DNA of 64,000 nucleotides, from NCBI GenBank assembly GCA_023957975.1, contig JAMLGM010000006.1, positions 159,180 through 223,179 on the forward strand, given 5' to 3'. The position numbers were made by a program, and so were the translations under genes. This document shows, piece by piece, positions 24,712 through 34,022 of this stretch. This stretch comes from Microthrixaceae bacterium (GTDB lineage: Bacteria > Actinomycetota > Acidimicrobiia > Acidimicrobiales > Microtrichaceae). Numbering within the stretch: position 1 is the stretch's first letter; every line of letters starts with the position of its first letter. A model generated the notes under the pieces. The model did not search any database and had not been told where the DNA came from. It worked only from the letters and a program-made list of their open reading frames with translations.

Positions 24712-26151
24712 CTACCGGGCCCGTCGCTCGATCACCCGCCGCTGAGCCGGGGTCTGAGGCGCCTCACGGTGAGCCTTTCGTGTCACCGACCGTTGAGCCC
24801 TGATGAAGTCGAGCGCTTCCGTCGGCGACATCCCGCCGTCGACGAGCAGGCAACCGGCGACGGTCGCCGTTCGTCCGATCCCGCCCCAGCAGTGGACATA
24901 CACCACACCCCGCTCGGACTCCGCGCGAATGGTCTCGATGATCTCGTCGTAGCCCTCGGCCGGGCGAACCCCCATGTCGGGGATCCCGTGCGACACGACC
25001 CGGAGGTCGAGGTTTCGGCGGGATCCGGCCAGCGCGACGTAGTGGTCGTAGGGCGCAAGGGGGTCGTGTTCGTTCGTCAGGTTCACGAACGTTCGAACAC
25101 CGTTGTCGACCAACAGGTTGACCTTTGCGTCGGCCTTTCCGGCAGAGGGGTCGCCCGGGTATTCGCCCGCCAGAACCCGTCCGGGCTCGATCCAGTAGCC
25201 GTGGACGAACTGATCAAACGGCCATGGTTGTGCGGCGGTGGCGCCGACGGCCTGATCGTGAAGTCGAGCGGCCACGGCACGAATTCGGTCGCGTTGGGCC
25301 AGCTTCGCCAACCACTGCGTCGGCATCTCCGCCTCGCCCCAGATAGCGCCGGCAAGCTGTCCGGCGATTGCCGCGGTCGTATCGGCGTCGTCACCCAGGT
25401 TGGCCGCTCGCAGCACCGCGTCGGCGAAGCTGTTCGCCCCACCAACCGCCCATAACGCCGCTTCGAGTGCGTCGACCACGAACCCGGTGCCGCGAATCTC
25501 CGAATCGGATTTCGTCCTCCACGACCCGCGAACGACCGCCTCGATCTGGGGGTCGAGTTCGCCCCATTGCCAGAACTCAGGCGACAACACCTCGTCTGGG
25601 GCGGCGCCACCGATGAGCGCGGCGGTCATCGCTCCGTAGACCCGACACGCATCCACCGGTCGGCGCGCAGGGTGGGTCGTCCGGCTGGACTCGGCCGACT
25701 TCTCCGCCGCGAGTCCGACGTCTTGGTGCCAACGGATCGGCACCGGGGCCAGCCGCATGAGCGACCCGTTCGCCGCCGCCTCCTCATCGATGACGGCGTC
25801 GACGACCGACCCGTCGCGAGCGAAGCGGGCGAGCGCTGCGGAGGTGGCATTGCCGATATCGAAACAGCGGTCTTTGACCGACCAGTAACCCTCATCGCGC
25901 CACAACAGGTAGCGGCGCAATTGATCGGCGAGGTCGAGCTCGCCGGTATCGAGGATCGACTCGCCGAGACACATCGCCATCGTCGTGTCGTCAGTCCATT
26001 CCCCTGGCTTCAGTCCGAACGGTCCACCTCCGATGAGGTCGTCGATCGGTTCGAACGTCCCGGGAGAACGAAACTCCAACGTCGTTCCCACGGCGTCGCC
26101 GAGCGCCAATCCCAGCAGCGCACCTGTTGATCGTTCCCGCGAAGTCATCAT
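24712..26151 (-). CDS. ADP-ribosylglycohydrolase fused to a dual-specificity-type phosphatase
   Basis: The 479-aa protein has two enzyme domains. Residues 1-300 form an ADP-ribosylglycohydrolase (DraG/ARH type) with the Mg2+ ligands in EWTDDTTM (Asp54, Asp55) and LGDDADTTA (Asp254, Asp255, Asp257). Residues 310-479 resemble a cyclin/DSP-type tyrosine phosphatase with the P-loop HCWGGIGRT (Cys421, Arg427). A second start codon lies at the immediately following Met. DraG enzymes remove ADP-ribose from arginine or related acceptors; phosphatases of this class act on phosphoproteins or small phosphates. The pairing suggests handling of ADP-ribose-type or NAD-derived metabolites or two protein modifications, which is inference. 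Confidence 0.85.
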   Translation of the reverse strand: MMTSRERSTGALLGLALGDAVGTTLEFRSPGTFEPIDDLIGGGPFGLKPGEWTDDTTMAMCLGESILDTGELDLADQLRRYLLWRDEGYWSVKDRCFDIGNATSAALARFARDGSVVDAVIDEEAAANGSLMRLAPVPIRWHQDVGLAAEKSAESSRTTHPARRPVDACRVYGAMTAALIGGAAPDEVLSPEFWQWGELDPQIEAVVRGSWRTKSDSEIRGTGFVVDALEAALWAVGGANSFADAVLRAANLGDDADTTAAIAGQLAGAIWGEAEMPTQWLAKLAQRDRIRAVAARLHDQAVGATAAQPWPFDQFVHGYWIEPGRVLAGEYPGDPSAGKADAKVNLLVDNGVRTFVNLTNEHDPLAPYDHYVALAGSRRNLDLRVVSHGIPDMGVRPAEGYDEIIETIRAESERGVVYVHCWGGIGRTATVAGCLLVDGGMSPTEALDFIRAQRSVTRKAHREAPQTPAQRRVIERRAR

Positions 26152-26373
26152 CGCCCGATCGTGCCAGAGCCCCTGCCGCCTGTGCCGAGCAATTTCCGCC
26201 AGGACTCCGGACTGCGCCGGGGCGGTCGGGCCCGAACTTTGTGCAGAAAGCTCGCGACGGCGGGACGGGAGGTTTGAGCCAGCCAGCAGCTCGGAGGTTG
26301 AACCGCCGACTGCGACTCAGTTAAACCGATGGGGTCGCGTCGCTTGCCGGCGGGCCCGACCAAGGAGCTGCAC

Positions 26374-27597
26374 ATGACGAACCGTCGAGTCGAGCAGACC
26401 CATCCGCAGAGCGGCTTGAAGCTTCTCGCCCTGCCTGCTGCACTGTGGCGCACCGGCGCCTACTTCGCCCCCTCCCACTATCTGCGCCGCCAATCCTGGC
26501 ACAACCGCGCGAGCCTGCCGGCACCGTCGCCGTCGCTCGGTGGAGTGGCAGCGGTGCTCGCGGATGAGCTGGTCCTCGCCGGTTTCAAACTCACTCGCAA
26601 CCCCCCGACGGTCGACGCGTGGGAGCGGATTTCCGCAGAGGTTGCCGACGCGCTGATCTCGTTCGAACACGAGGGATGGCTAGAGAACCCTGCGTCCTAC
26701 CACCGTGCGCCGGTGGTCCCGAACGACGCCACCGTGACGCCGGTGCAACGCTGGGAATCGCTGGGAATGCGTTGGCAGCAGCTTCGCTGGACCAGTGGCT
26801 GGGAACCCGTGGTCGGCCAGCCGGGTGCGCAACGTTGGAGTTCGTACGAGCGAAATCACCGGGCGTCGGCGTGGATGCTCCGCTACCCCGACGACAAGCC
26901 ACGCCATTGGGCGGTGCTCGTCCACGGCACCGAACAGGGACGTCTGCTCGTCGACCAGATCGTGTTTCGAGCCCGCCGCCTGCACTACGAACTCGGCTGC
27001 AACGTCCTCATGCCGCTGTTGCCGCTCCATGCCTCGCGTCGCGCGCCCGACGCGCTCGGAACGGGATTTCCCACCCTCGACGTCATGGACAACATCCATG
27101 GCCTCGCCCAGTCGGCCTACGACGTTCGCTGTGCCTTGGCGTGGGTCGCCGAACAGGAACCCAGCAGCGTCTCACTCACGGGCCTGTCGCTCGGGGGCTA
27201 CACCGCCGCTCTTGTCGCCGGCCTGGAAGAACCCCTCGGCGCAGTCGTCGGCCTCGTTCCGGCGGTCGATTTTCCCGAGGTGTTCCGCCGCCAGACCCCG
27301 CATCTGATGCGCTACAGCGAGGCGTTCGCAGCGTTGCACGAGGCCTCGCGGCGGCTCCACTCGGTCGTGTCGCCGTTGTCGTTCACCCCGCAGACTCCAA
27401 GCGAGCGTCTCTACGTGCTCGCCGGCATCCACGATCGCCTCCTCGACCCGCTCAACCAGGCGGCGTCACTCGCCGAGCACTGGGGAACCGACAACGTCGT
27501 GTGGCTTGACCGCGGCCACGTCTCACACATGACCTCACCGGAACTCGGTTCCATCATCGAGTCCGCGGTCACCTCCGTACCCGTGCCGGCCGCCTGA
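26374..27597 (+). CDS. Alpha/beta hydrolase (ABHD18-like)
   Basis: A 407-aa alpha/beta hydrolase starting at ATG 26374, eight bases after an AAGGAG ribosome site; an upstream in-frame ATG at 26329 lacks one. The fold shows the strand WAVLVHGTEQG near 185, nucleophile elbow GLSLGGY about residue 271, the acid loop LAGIHDRLLDP and the final His in DRGHVSH. The long N-terminal helical region and the arrangement of the core resemble the ABHD18-type family, whose eukaryotic member acts on lipids. It precedes a convergent wax-ester/triacylglycerol synthase gene, so a lipid substrate is plausible but unproven. Confidence 0.75.
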   Translation: MTNRRVEQTHPQSGLKLLALPAALWRTGAYFAPSHYLRRQSWHNRASLPAPSPSLGGVAAVLADELVLAGFKLTRNPPTVDAWERISAEVADALISFEHEGWLENPASYHRAPVVPNDATVTPVQRWESLGMRWQQLRWTSGWEPVVGQPGAQRWSSYERNHRASAWMLRYPDDKPRHWAVLVHGTEQGRLLVDQIVFRARRLHYELGCNVLMPLLPLHASRRAPDALGTGFPTLDVMDNIHGLAQSAYDVRCALAWVAEQEPSSVSLTGLSLGGYTAALVAGLEEPLGAVVGLVPAVDFPEVFRRQTPHLMRYSEAFAALHEASRRLHSVVSPLSFTPQTPSERLYVLAGIHDRLLDPLNQAASLAEHWGTDNVVWLDRGHVSHMTSPELGSIIESAVTSVPVPAA

Positions 27598-27627
27598 ACG
27601 ACCACTGCCGATCGGGGCCGCCTCGCT

Positions 27628-29223
27628 TCAGCCAGGAGTCGACGCGGTCTTCTTCGCTGGGGCCTTTGGGGCAGCAGACTTCTTGGCTGGCACCTTCTTG
27701 GCCGGCACCTTCTTGGCCGCGACCTTCGGTGCCGGCGTCTTTTTGGCTGGCGCCTTCTTGGCTGGCGCCTTTTTGGCCGCGGCCTTCGGTGCCGGCGCCT
27801 GTTTCGTCGTCGACGTGCTGCGCTTGCGCGGTGCCGCCGCTTCGAGTTCGTCCAACGCCGCCGGCACGGCCTCGGCCATCGTCCGAAGGTGAGGTACGAC
27901 ATCTGGACAACTCATGAAGCCGAAATCGATGCTGCCCATAATCGACAGCGCCGTCACGTTCAGGCTCATCCCCATCAGCAGCGGGCCCATCGGATAGAGC
28001 GCCTCGAGTCGGCCACCCGCGAGGTACAGCGGAATCGGTGGTCCCGGGACGTTCGAGACGACGACCGACGCGGCGGGAGGTGTATGCGATGCGAGCCCCA
28101 CACTGGTGTACATCCGGGCTGCCAACGCGATCAGGCCCGGAGGGGTGGTTTCGGTCAGGCCCATGATCTGATGCGCTGCGAGCGCCTTTTGCATCTCCTT
28201 GGCCGACATCGTCGACTGGTGGATCCGACCGAGCCGCTCCGCCGGATCCTCGATGTCGGTCGCGAGGCTGGCGAACATGTTGCCGACGTGGTTGCCGACA
28301 GGGCCATCCTTGGAATCGGCCCTCAGCGAAACCGGACAGGATGCGATCAGTGAGGAACCGGGCAGCTCTCCCCGCTCGATGAGGTAGCTGCGCATCGCCC
28401 CCGACACCAACGCCAGCACCACGTCGTTCACCTTGACCCCGTAGGCGTCCTTCACCGCCCGCACACGCTCGAACTCAACTCGGGTCGCCGCGAACTCACG
28501 ACGTGGGGTCGGGTCGCTGTTGAAAACCGAGCGCGGTGCGGTCAGCGGCAGGCTGACCGGGTTCTCACCGCGCAGAACCGGAACCGCGGACGCGAACTGC
28601 AAAGCGGTCTGTTGGGCGAAGCGCAGTGTCCGAAACGGAGTGCGGACCACCGAGTTGGCGACTCCCCGCACGAGCATCTCCATCGGACCCGGCACCCGCT
28701 CGGCCTCGATCTCGTCGTGCACCTCGACCGGGGAAACACGCGGCGTCGGCTCGAGGTCCAACAACACGTCGGCGAGACCGGCCCCGGACACCCCGTCGAT
28801 GATCGCGTGGTGCATCTTGTGCAGGATCGCGACGCGCCCGCCTTCGAGCCCCTCGATGCACCACGCCTCCCACAACGGCCGGGTGCGATCGAGCTTGTAG
28901 GAGATGATTCGCCCGACCGTCGCGTTGAGTTCGCGCTCTCCTCCGGGGCTCGGCAACGCCACGCGGCGGATGTGATAGTCGGGGTCGATGTCGTGGGCTT
29001 CCACCCAGCTCGGACGGTCGAGACCGAACGGTACATTGACGTACCTCCAGCGCAACTGGGGCACCTCGGGCAGTCGTGAGATCAGCAGCTCCCGGAACCG
29101 TTCGAAGGTCCAGCCGTCAGGAGCGCTCGCCGCGTCGACGATCATCAGGCCGTTCACGTGGAAATGCCAGTTGGAGGTTTCGCCGTACAGGAATGCCGCG
29201 TCCTGGCCGCTCATCTTGCGCAT
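27628..29223 (-). CDS. WS/DGAT acyltransferase with lysine-rich tail
   Basis: A 531-aa wax ester synthase/diacylglycerol acyltransferase, the enzyme family that makes storage lipids from acyl-CoA and alcohols or diacylglycerol. The catalytic HHxxxDG is present as KMHHAIIDGVSG near residue 137, and the usual NVPGPP and LSITG-type C-terminal motifs follow. Core length is about 465 aa, as in Acinetobacter or mycobacterial homologues. An unusual 65-residue tail rich in KKAPAKK repeats is appended and would be strongly positive, like histone H1 tails. Start ATG at 29223 has AGGCGG directly upstream. A second WS/DGAT gene is at 41184. Confidence 0.9.
   Translation of the reverse strand: MRKMSGQDAAFLYGETSNWHFHVNGLMIVDAASAPDGWTFERFRELLISRLPEVPQLRWRYVNVPFGLDRPSWVEAHDIDPDYHIRRVALPSPGGERELNATVGRIISYKLDRTRPLWEAWCIEGLEGGRVAILHKMHHAIIDGVSGAGLADVLLDLEPTPRVSPVEVHDEIEAERVPGPMEMLVRGVANSVVRTPFRTLRFAQQTALQFASAVPVLRGENPVSLPLTAPRSVFNSDPTPRREFAATRVEFERVRAVKDAYGVKVNDVVLALVSGAMRSYLIERGELPGSSLIASCPVSLRADSKDGPVGNHVGNMFASLATDIEDPAERLGRIHQSTMSAKEMQKALAAHQIMGLTETTPPGLIALAARMYTSVGLASHTPPAASVVVSNVPGPPIPLYLAGGRLEALYPMGPLLMGMSLNVTALSIMGSIDFGFMSCPDVVPHLRTMAEAVPAALDELEAAAPRKRSTSTTKQAPAPKAAAKKAPAKKAPAKKTPAPKVAAKKVPAKKVPAKKSAAPKAPAKKTASTPG
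27634..27825 (-). repeat. Low-complexity Lys/Ala/Pro repeat encoding the WS/DGAT tail
   Basis: About 190 bases encode repeated PAKK and APKK units at the 3' end of the WS/DGAT gene. The DNA repeats are short and imperfect (recurring GGCACCTTCTTGGC-like blocks on the plus strand). They are likely to vary in number between strains. Confidence 0.7.
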
Positions 29224-29310
29224 CCGCCTTCTATAACGCGTCTTGGCGCTCGGCGCTACTGACTCTGGTCACCAAAGCCGCGGGCTCGTCGGACCGTAGG
29301 TAGCGGACGC

Positions 29311-30291
29311 TCAGAGGTAGCCCTCGTCTTTGAACCAGGTGACCGATCGTTGAATGGCCTCGGCGGCGGGACGGGCGGTGAAGTCGAGCTCCCGTTGAGC
29401 CTTGTCACTGTTGTACCACTCGCCGAGCCGGCCGATCTTCACCTCCGACACCGTGGCCGTCGGGTGCCGCTTCGTGAACCGCGACACCGCTTCGAACCCG
29501 TGGGCCAACGCTACGGCAGTCCGGTAGGGAAGCCGCACCCGAGGGGGTCGGCGCCCGGCCGCCTCGGCGATCAACCCGAAGTACTCCTTGACGGTGAGGT
29601 TGGTGCCTCCAAGCAGGTACCGCTCGCCGACCCGGCCCCGTTCGGCGGCCAGGAGATGTCCCGCCGCCACGTCGTCGACGTCCACCACGTTCACCCAGCC
29701 CTGCGTGTAGACGGGGAGCTTTCCGCCGGCCACCTCCAACACGAGCTGTCCCGACGAGGTCGGCCGCCGGTCGCCAGGGCCGACGACGAGGGTCGGGTTG
29801 ACGATCACCACCGGAAGCCCTCGCGCTGCGAAGCGGGTCGCTTCGACCTCGCCGAGGTACTTCGAGATCGAATAGTGGTCGCCGGTGTCCCAGTAGTTGA
29901 ACACGACCTCCTCATCGACCGGGTTCGGCCCGTAGGCCCCGATGGCGTTGTTGGTGCTCGTGTAGACGATCTTCGACACATCGGCTTCCAGCGCAGCTTG
30001 CAGCGCGTGACGGGTGCCGGTGACGTTCACCTCGTAGAAGGCGTCGACGTCGCGCGCCCAATGCGAGAACAATGCGGCGGTCAGGAAGAGCCGATCGCAT
30101 CCGCGAAGCGCCGCCCGAAGCGAATCGATGTCGCGAAGATCGGCACCGACGCGCTCCACGTCGAGGTCGTCCAACCCCCGGGTGTCGCTGTTGGGACGCA
30201 CCGCGATACGGACCTCGCCACCTTCGTCGACGAGATGCCGGGTGATGGCAGAACCGATGAATCCGGTCGCCCCGATCACGAGTGTCTTCAT
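29311..30291 (-). CDS. NAD-dependent epimerase/dehydratase (HpnA-like)
   Basis: A 326-aa extended short-chain dehydrogenase with the dinucleotide fold start LVIGATGFIGSAIT, the NNA/TST strand IVYTSTNNAIGAYG and the catalytic YSISK (YxxxK) at about residue 141. The overall pattern, including VNPTLVVGPGDRRPTS, is closest to dihydroflavonol-reductase-like enzymes that include hopanoid-associated HpnA. A GGAGG-type site precedes the ATG. Substrate may be a sugar nucleotide or polyprenoid-linked sugar; the context, next to storage-lipid genes, does not settle it. Confidence 0.8.
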   Translation of the reverse strand: MKTLVIGATGFIGSAITRHLVDEGGEVRIAVRPNSDTRGLDDLDVERVGADLRDIDSLRAALRGCDRLFLTAALFSHWARDVDAFYEVNVTGTRHALQAALEADVSKIVYTSTNNAIGAYGPNPVDEEVVFNYWDTGDHYSISKYLGEVEATRFAARGLPVVIVNPTLVVGPGDRRPTSSGQLVLEVAGGKLPVYTQGWVNVVDVDDVAAGHLLAAERGRVGERYLLGGTNLTVKEYFGLIAEAAGRRPPRVRLPYRTAVALAHGFEAVSRFTKRHPTATVSEVKIGRLGEWYNSDKAQRELDFTARPAAEAIQRSVTWFKDEGYL

Positions 30292-30394
30292 CTCCCTGCA
30301 CCTCCGTCACGATCCGACCTGGTCCGAACACCCGAACGTATACGGCCCACGCGCAGTGCCCGCCACCGTCGAACTCGACGGCCGACGACACCGG

Positions 30395-31144
30395 TCAGTC
30401 GTCGCCTCGCCGCAATGCCGCCCGAAGGCGCTCGCGGTTGACGGTCGCAACCGCGGTCATCGGGATCGACGCCGGGCACACCTCGGCACATTCGCCGTGG
30501 GTGGAGCACGGACCGAACTCGGAATCGAGCCGGTCGACGATTCGGCGGGCCCGTCGGCCACGTTCGGCCCGTCCCCGAGACACGAGGGCAAGGTGGGCGA
30601 GCTTGGCGCCCGCGAACAAATGGGCGGAACCGTTCGGACATGCGGCAACGCACGCCCCGCATCCGATACACGCCGCCATGTCGAGCGCCTCCTCGGCGAT
30701 GAGGTGAGGCGTGGGGGCACCGTCCGCGTCGGCTGCGGTGCCCGCGTCGACGCTCACGAAGCCGCCCGCCTCGATGAGCCGGTCCAGCGCCGATCGGTCG
30801 ACGGCGAGGTCGCGCACGACAGGAAAGGCCCCGGTGCGGAACGGTTCGAGGGTCACGGTCGCACCGTCGGTGAAGCTGCGCAGATGCTGGTGGCAACTCG
30901 CCACGTTCGGGACCGGGCCGTGGGCGCGGCCATCCACCGTGATCCCACACGCCCCGCAGATACCCTCACGGCAGTCGGAATCGAAGGCGATCGGGGCCGT
31001 CCCCTGGGTAACGAGACGTTCGTTGAGGTGGTCGAGAAGTTCGAGCAGGCTCATGTCGGGCGACGCATCGTCGACCTCGTAGACGGTGAACTCGCCGGGG
31101 CTGTGTGCGTCGTGCTGACGCCAGACGCGCAGGTTCAGTCTCAC
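30395..31144 (-). CDS. sdhB: Succinate dehydrogenase iron-sulfur subunit
   Basis: A 249-aa ferredoxin-type subunit. The [2Fe-2S] cysteines lie in DSDCREGICGACG plus a later Cys, one tetranuclear cluster in CIGCGACVAACP and the second ligand set in GPCSTHGECAEVCP. It passes electrons from the flavoprotein to the membrane cytochrome. The start overlaps the stop of the flavoprotein gene by 4 bases, and the gene is the last of sdhCAB. Length and motifs match type-B (Bacillus-like) succinate:menaquinone reductases found in actinobacteria. Confidence 0.92.
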   Translation of the reverse strand: MRLNLRVWRQHDAHSPGEFTVYEVDDASPDMSLLELLDHLNERLVTQGTAPIAFDSDCREGICGACGITVDGRAHGPVPNVASCHQHLRSFTDGATVTLEPFRTGAFPVVRDLAVDRSALDRLIEAGGFVSVDAGTAADADGAPTPHLIAEEALDMAACIGCGACVAACPNGSAHLFAGAKLAHLALVSRGRAERGRRARRIVDRLDSEFGPCSTHGECAEVCPASIPMTAVATVNRERLRAALRRGDD

Positions 31145-33093
31145 GCGTAACTCCTCGTCTGCACACCGACGTGTTCGAACCGAAGGGGTTCGCGGTGCCG
31201 AATCGGCCGATCCGCGTACTCCCAGGCCGACACGAACGCATAGTCCTCGTCGTTTCGAACGGCTTCACCATCGGCGCTCTGGTGTTCGGTGCGGAAATGC
31301 GCGCCACAGGACTCGTCGCGATCGAGCGCGTCGATGCACATCAGCTCGGCGAGCTCGAGGTAATCGGCGACTCTGCCGGCGCGTTCGAGTTCCTGATTGA
31401 ACTCCGCCGCACCGCCGACGACCGCGAGGTCTCGCCAGAACTCCGCCCGAAGGGCACGAATGGCTTCGATGCCGACGACGAGCGACTCCGCGCTTCGGGT
31501 GACGCCGCAGTGCCGGTAGAGAAGTTCGCCGAGTTGACGGTGAAACACCGATGCCGGCCGGGTGCCGCCGATACGGCAGAGCCGCTCGATACCGGCTTCG
31601 ACCTCGGCGATCGCGGCGCTCGCACTCGGGCCGGCAGGATCCAGCGGCGCGGTGCCGAGGAGCCCGGCGAGGTAGTCCGGAACCGAGTACGGAAGGGTGA
31701 ACCAGCCGTCCACCGAGGCGGACAGCAGCGAGTTGGCGCCGAGCCGATTCGCGCCGTGGTAGTTGTTCGCTGCTTCTCCTCCGACGAACAGCCCCGGCAC
31801 CGAGGTGCGTTGGTCGTAGTCGCACCACAACCCTCCCATCGTGAAGTGAGCACCGGGTGCGATCCGCATCGGTACGACAAACGGGTCCTCCCCGGTCGCC
31901 TCGCGATAGAGCTGAAACAGATTGCCGTAACGCTCCGCGATGACGTCGCGACCGAGGCGTTCGAGCGAGTCGCGAAAGTCGAGATACACGCTGTTGCGCA
32001 GCGGGCCGACGCCATGTCCGGCATCGATCTGCTCTCGTGCCGACCGCGACGAGATATCGCGCGGCGCGAGGTTTCCGTAGCTCGGGTATTTACGTTCGAG
32101 GTAGTAGTCACGTTCGGACTCGGGAATCTCGTTGGCCGGCCGGTCGTCGCCGGCCCGAAGCGGAACCCACACGCGACCGTCGTTTCGTAGCGACTCGCTC
32201 ATCAGCGTGGTCTTCGCCTGCCACGGGGCGTTCACGGGCAGCGCCGTGGGGTGGAACTGAACGAAACTCGGCGACGCGAAGTAGGCGCCGCGCCGGTGTG
32301 CCCGCCATGCCGCGGTGGCGTTGGAACTCTTTGCGAGCGTCGACTGGAAGAACACGTTGCCGTAGCCGCCGGTGCACAGAATCACCGCGTGTCCCGTGAT
32401 CGCCTTGAGTTCACCCGTCACGAGGTCGCGGGCGACGACGCCCTGCGCACGGCCGTCCTCCACGATCAGGTCGAGCATCTCGTGGCGGGTCGACAGCTTC
32501 ACCGTCCCGGCCGCGACCTGGCGCAGCAGCGCCTGGGTTACGGCGACCTGCAGCTGTTGGCCGGTCTGGCCGCGCGTGTAATAGGTGCGGCTGACCTGCA
32601 CTCCCCCGAACGAGCGCGTTCGAAGCGCCCCGCCGTACTCGCGGGCGAACGGGGCCCCGATGGCATCGAGATGGTCGATCACCCGCAACGATTCCTCGGC
32701 GAGCCGGTAGCAGTCGGCTTCGCGTCCACGAAAGTCGCCGCCTTTGACCGTATCGATCACCATTCGGGCGACCGAGTCGTTGTCGACCTTGCGTGAACGT
32801 GCAGCGTTGATGCCACCCTGCGCCGCGACCGAGTGCGCCCGCCGAGGAGCGTCGTGATAGGTGAGACACTCCACCTGATAGCCGAGCTCGCCAAGCGCGG
32901 CTGCCGCGGCGCCGCCCGCGAGGCCGGTGCCGACGACCACCACTCGGAAGCGTCGACGGTTGAGCGGGCCGACGAGACGGTACGAGAGTTTGCGTTCGGC
33001 CCACAGCGCAGCAGGATCGGCCCCGGTAGGAGCGTTGCCGTCGATGTCGGCGCCGACATCACACAAGTCGTCCAGCGTCAGCGGCTCGCCCAT
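31141..33093 (-). CDS. sdhA: Succinate dehydrogenase flavoprotein subunit
   Basis: A 650-aa flavoprotein with the FAD-binding start VVVVGTGLAGGAAAAAL, the covalent-FAD region HSVAAQGGINAARSR (His of HS) and the substrate-site HFTMGGLWCDYDQRTSVPGLFVGGE. It oxidises succinate to fumarate in the citric acid cycle and feeds the quinone pool. Its start follows the cytochrome gene stop by one base; its stop overlaps the iron-sulfur subunit start. Domain order and length are normal for type-B enzymes. Confidence 0.93.
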   Translation of the reverse strand: MGEPLTLDDLCDVGADIDGNAPTGADPAALWAERKLSYRLVGPLNRRRFRVVVVGTGLAGGAAAAALGELGYQVECLTYHDAPRRAHSVAAQGGINAARSRKVDNDSVARMVIDTVKGGDFRGREADCYRLAEESLRVIDHLDAIGAPFAREYGGALRTRSFGGVQVSRTYYTRGQTGQQLQVAVTQALLRQVAAGTVKLSTRHEMLDLIVEDGRAQGVVARDLVTGELKAITGHAVILCTGGYGNVFFQSTLAKSSNATAAWRAHRRGAYFASPSFVQFHPTALPVNAPWQAKTTLMSESLRNDGRVWVPLRAGDDRPANEIPESERDYYLERKYPSYGNLAPRDISSRSAREQIDAGHGVGPLRNSVYLDFRDSLERLGRDVIAERYGNLFQLYREATGEDPFVVPMRIAPGAHFTMGGLWCDYDQRTSVPGLFVGGEAANNYHGANRLGANSLLSASVDGWFTLPYSVPDYLAGLLGTAPLDPAGPSASAAIAEVEAGIERLCRIGGTRPASVFHRQLGELLYRHCGVTRSAESLVVGIEAIRALRAEFWRDLAVVGGAAEFNQELERAGRVADYLELAELMCIDALDRDESCGAHFRTEHQSADGEAVRNDEDYAFVSAWEYADRPIRHREPLRFEHVGVQTRSYA

Positions 33094-33094
33094 G

Positions 33095-33847
33095 TCAGCT
33101 CACCCACCCCGCCTGGACCGCAAGCGGGATCGAGACGTTGCCGACCACCACCGCAGCGGCCACAACGCTGAGCACGATCAACGCAGTTCGCCGAGCCCGG
33201 GCACCGGTCACGCCAAGATCGTGGATGACCGACCACGACCCGTGCGAAAGATGCGCTCCCAGCACCAACATGGCCAAGACGTACAGCGCCGCGGCCGCTG
33301 GCCGTTGGAAGCTTCCGACGAGGTTCTCGTAGGCGAAGTAGGCGGTGGCGCCATCGACGGTGGCGGGGTGGCGAAATCCGTCGGCCGCGGTCACCCCCAA
33401 CGTGAGATCGAGAAGATGGAACCCGACGAACGCGGCGATGACCACCCCGCTCACGGCCATCGTTCGGGAGGTGAACGACCGCCACCAGCTCACCTGATGG
33501 CCACGAGTCGTCCGGTTGCGGCCGGCGGCGCGCGCCCGCGAGGTGAGCACCGCAGCGCTGGCCATGTGGGTGACCACGCAGACCGTGAGCAGCACTCGCA
33601 CGATCCAGAGGAACCACCCGTGCGGCATGAGCGGCACCCCGAACTCGCGCAGGAAGGCGGCGTAGTGGTTGAGTTCGTCGCGACCCAGAAAGACCTTGAG
33701 GTTGCCCACCATGTGCACGAACACGAAGGCCACGAGCACGGATCCCGACACCGCCATCGCGACCTTCAAGCTGGCACTCGTCACGCTGGGATTTGTCGCC
33801 GACCGACGGGCGACCCCCGTTGGGTGGCGGGTCATCATGGAACCCAT
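33095..33847 (-). CDS. sdhC: Succinate dehydrogenase cytochrome b subunit
   Basis: A 250-aa membrane subunit with five predicted helices, as in the di-heme b558 of type-B succinate:menaquinone reductases (single-subunit anchor). Likely heme histidines lie in FVHMVGNLKVF, VVTHMASAA, VGFHLLDL and LGAHLSHG. It is the first gene of sdhCAB. ATG at 33847 was taken, but ATG codons three and four residues later are alternatives. Electron transfer to menaquinone is inferred from the subunit type. Confidence 0.88.
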   Translation of the reverse strand: MGSMMTRHPTGVARRSATNPSVTSASLKVAMAVSGSVLVAFVFVHMVGNLKVFLGRDELNHYAAFLREFGVPLMPHGWFLWIVRVLLTVCVVTHMASAAVLTSRARAAGRNRTTRGHQVSWWRSFTSRTMAVSGVVIAAFVGFHLLDLTLGVTAADGFRHPATVDGATAYFAYENLVGSFQRPAAAALYVLAMLVLGAHLSHGSWSVIHDLGVTGARARRTALIVLSVVAAAVVVGNVSIPLAVQAGWVS

Positions 33848-34022
33848 GATGACCCGAGGGTGCGTTGCGGTGCAGGGTCTTTGGGCCCGATCGCGCTCAG
33901 CGCACCCGACCGGGCAAGCCGACCGACCTCAACCGAGGACCTGGTGGCAACCGCCGATGAGGCAACGACGCTTCACGCGACGCCGGCCGAGATCAGCGAC
34001 GCGGTGAGCGCCAACCGCTGCA

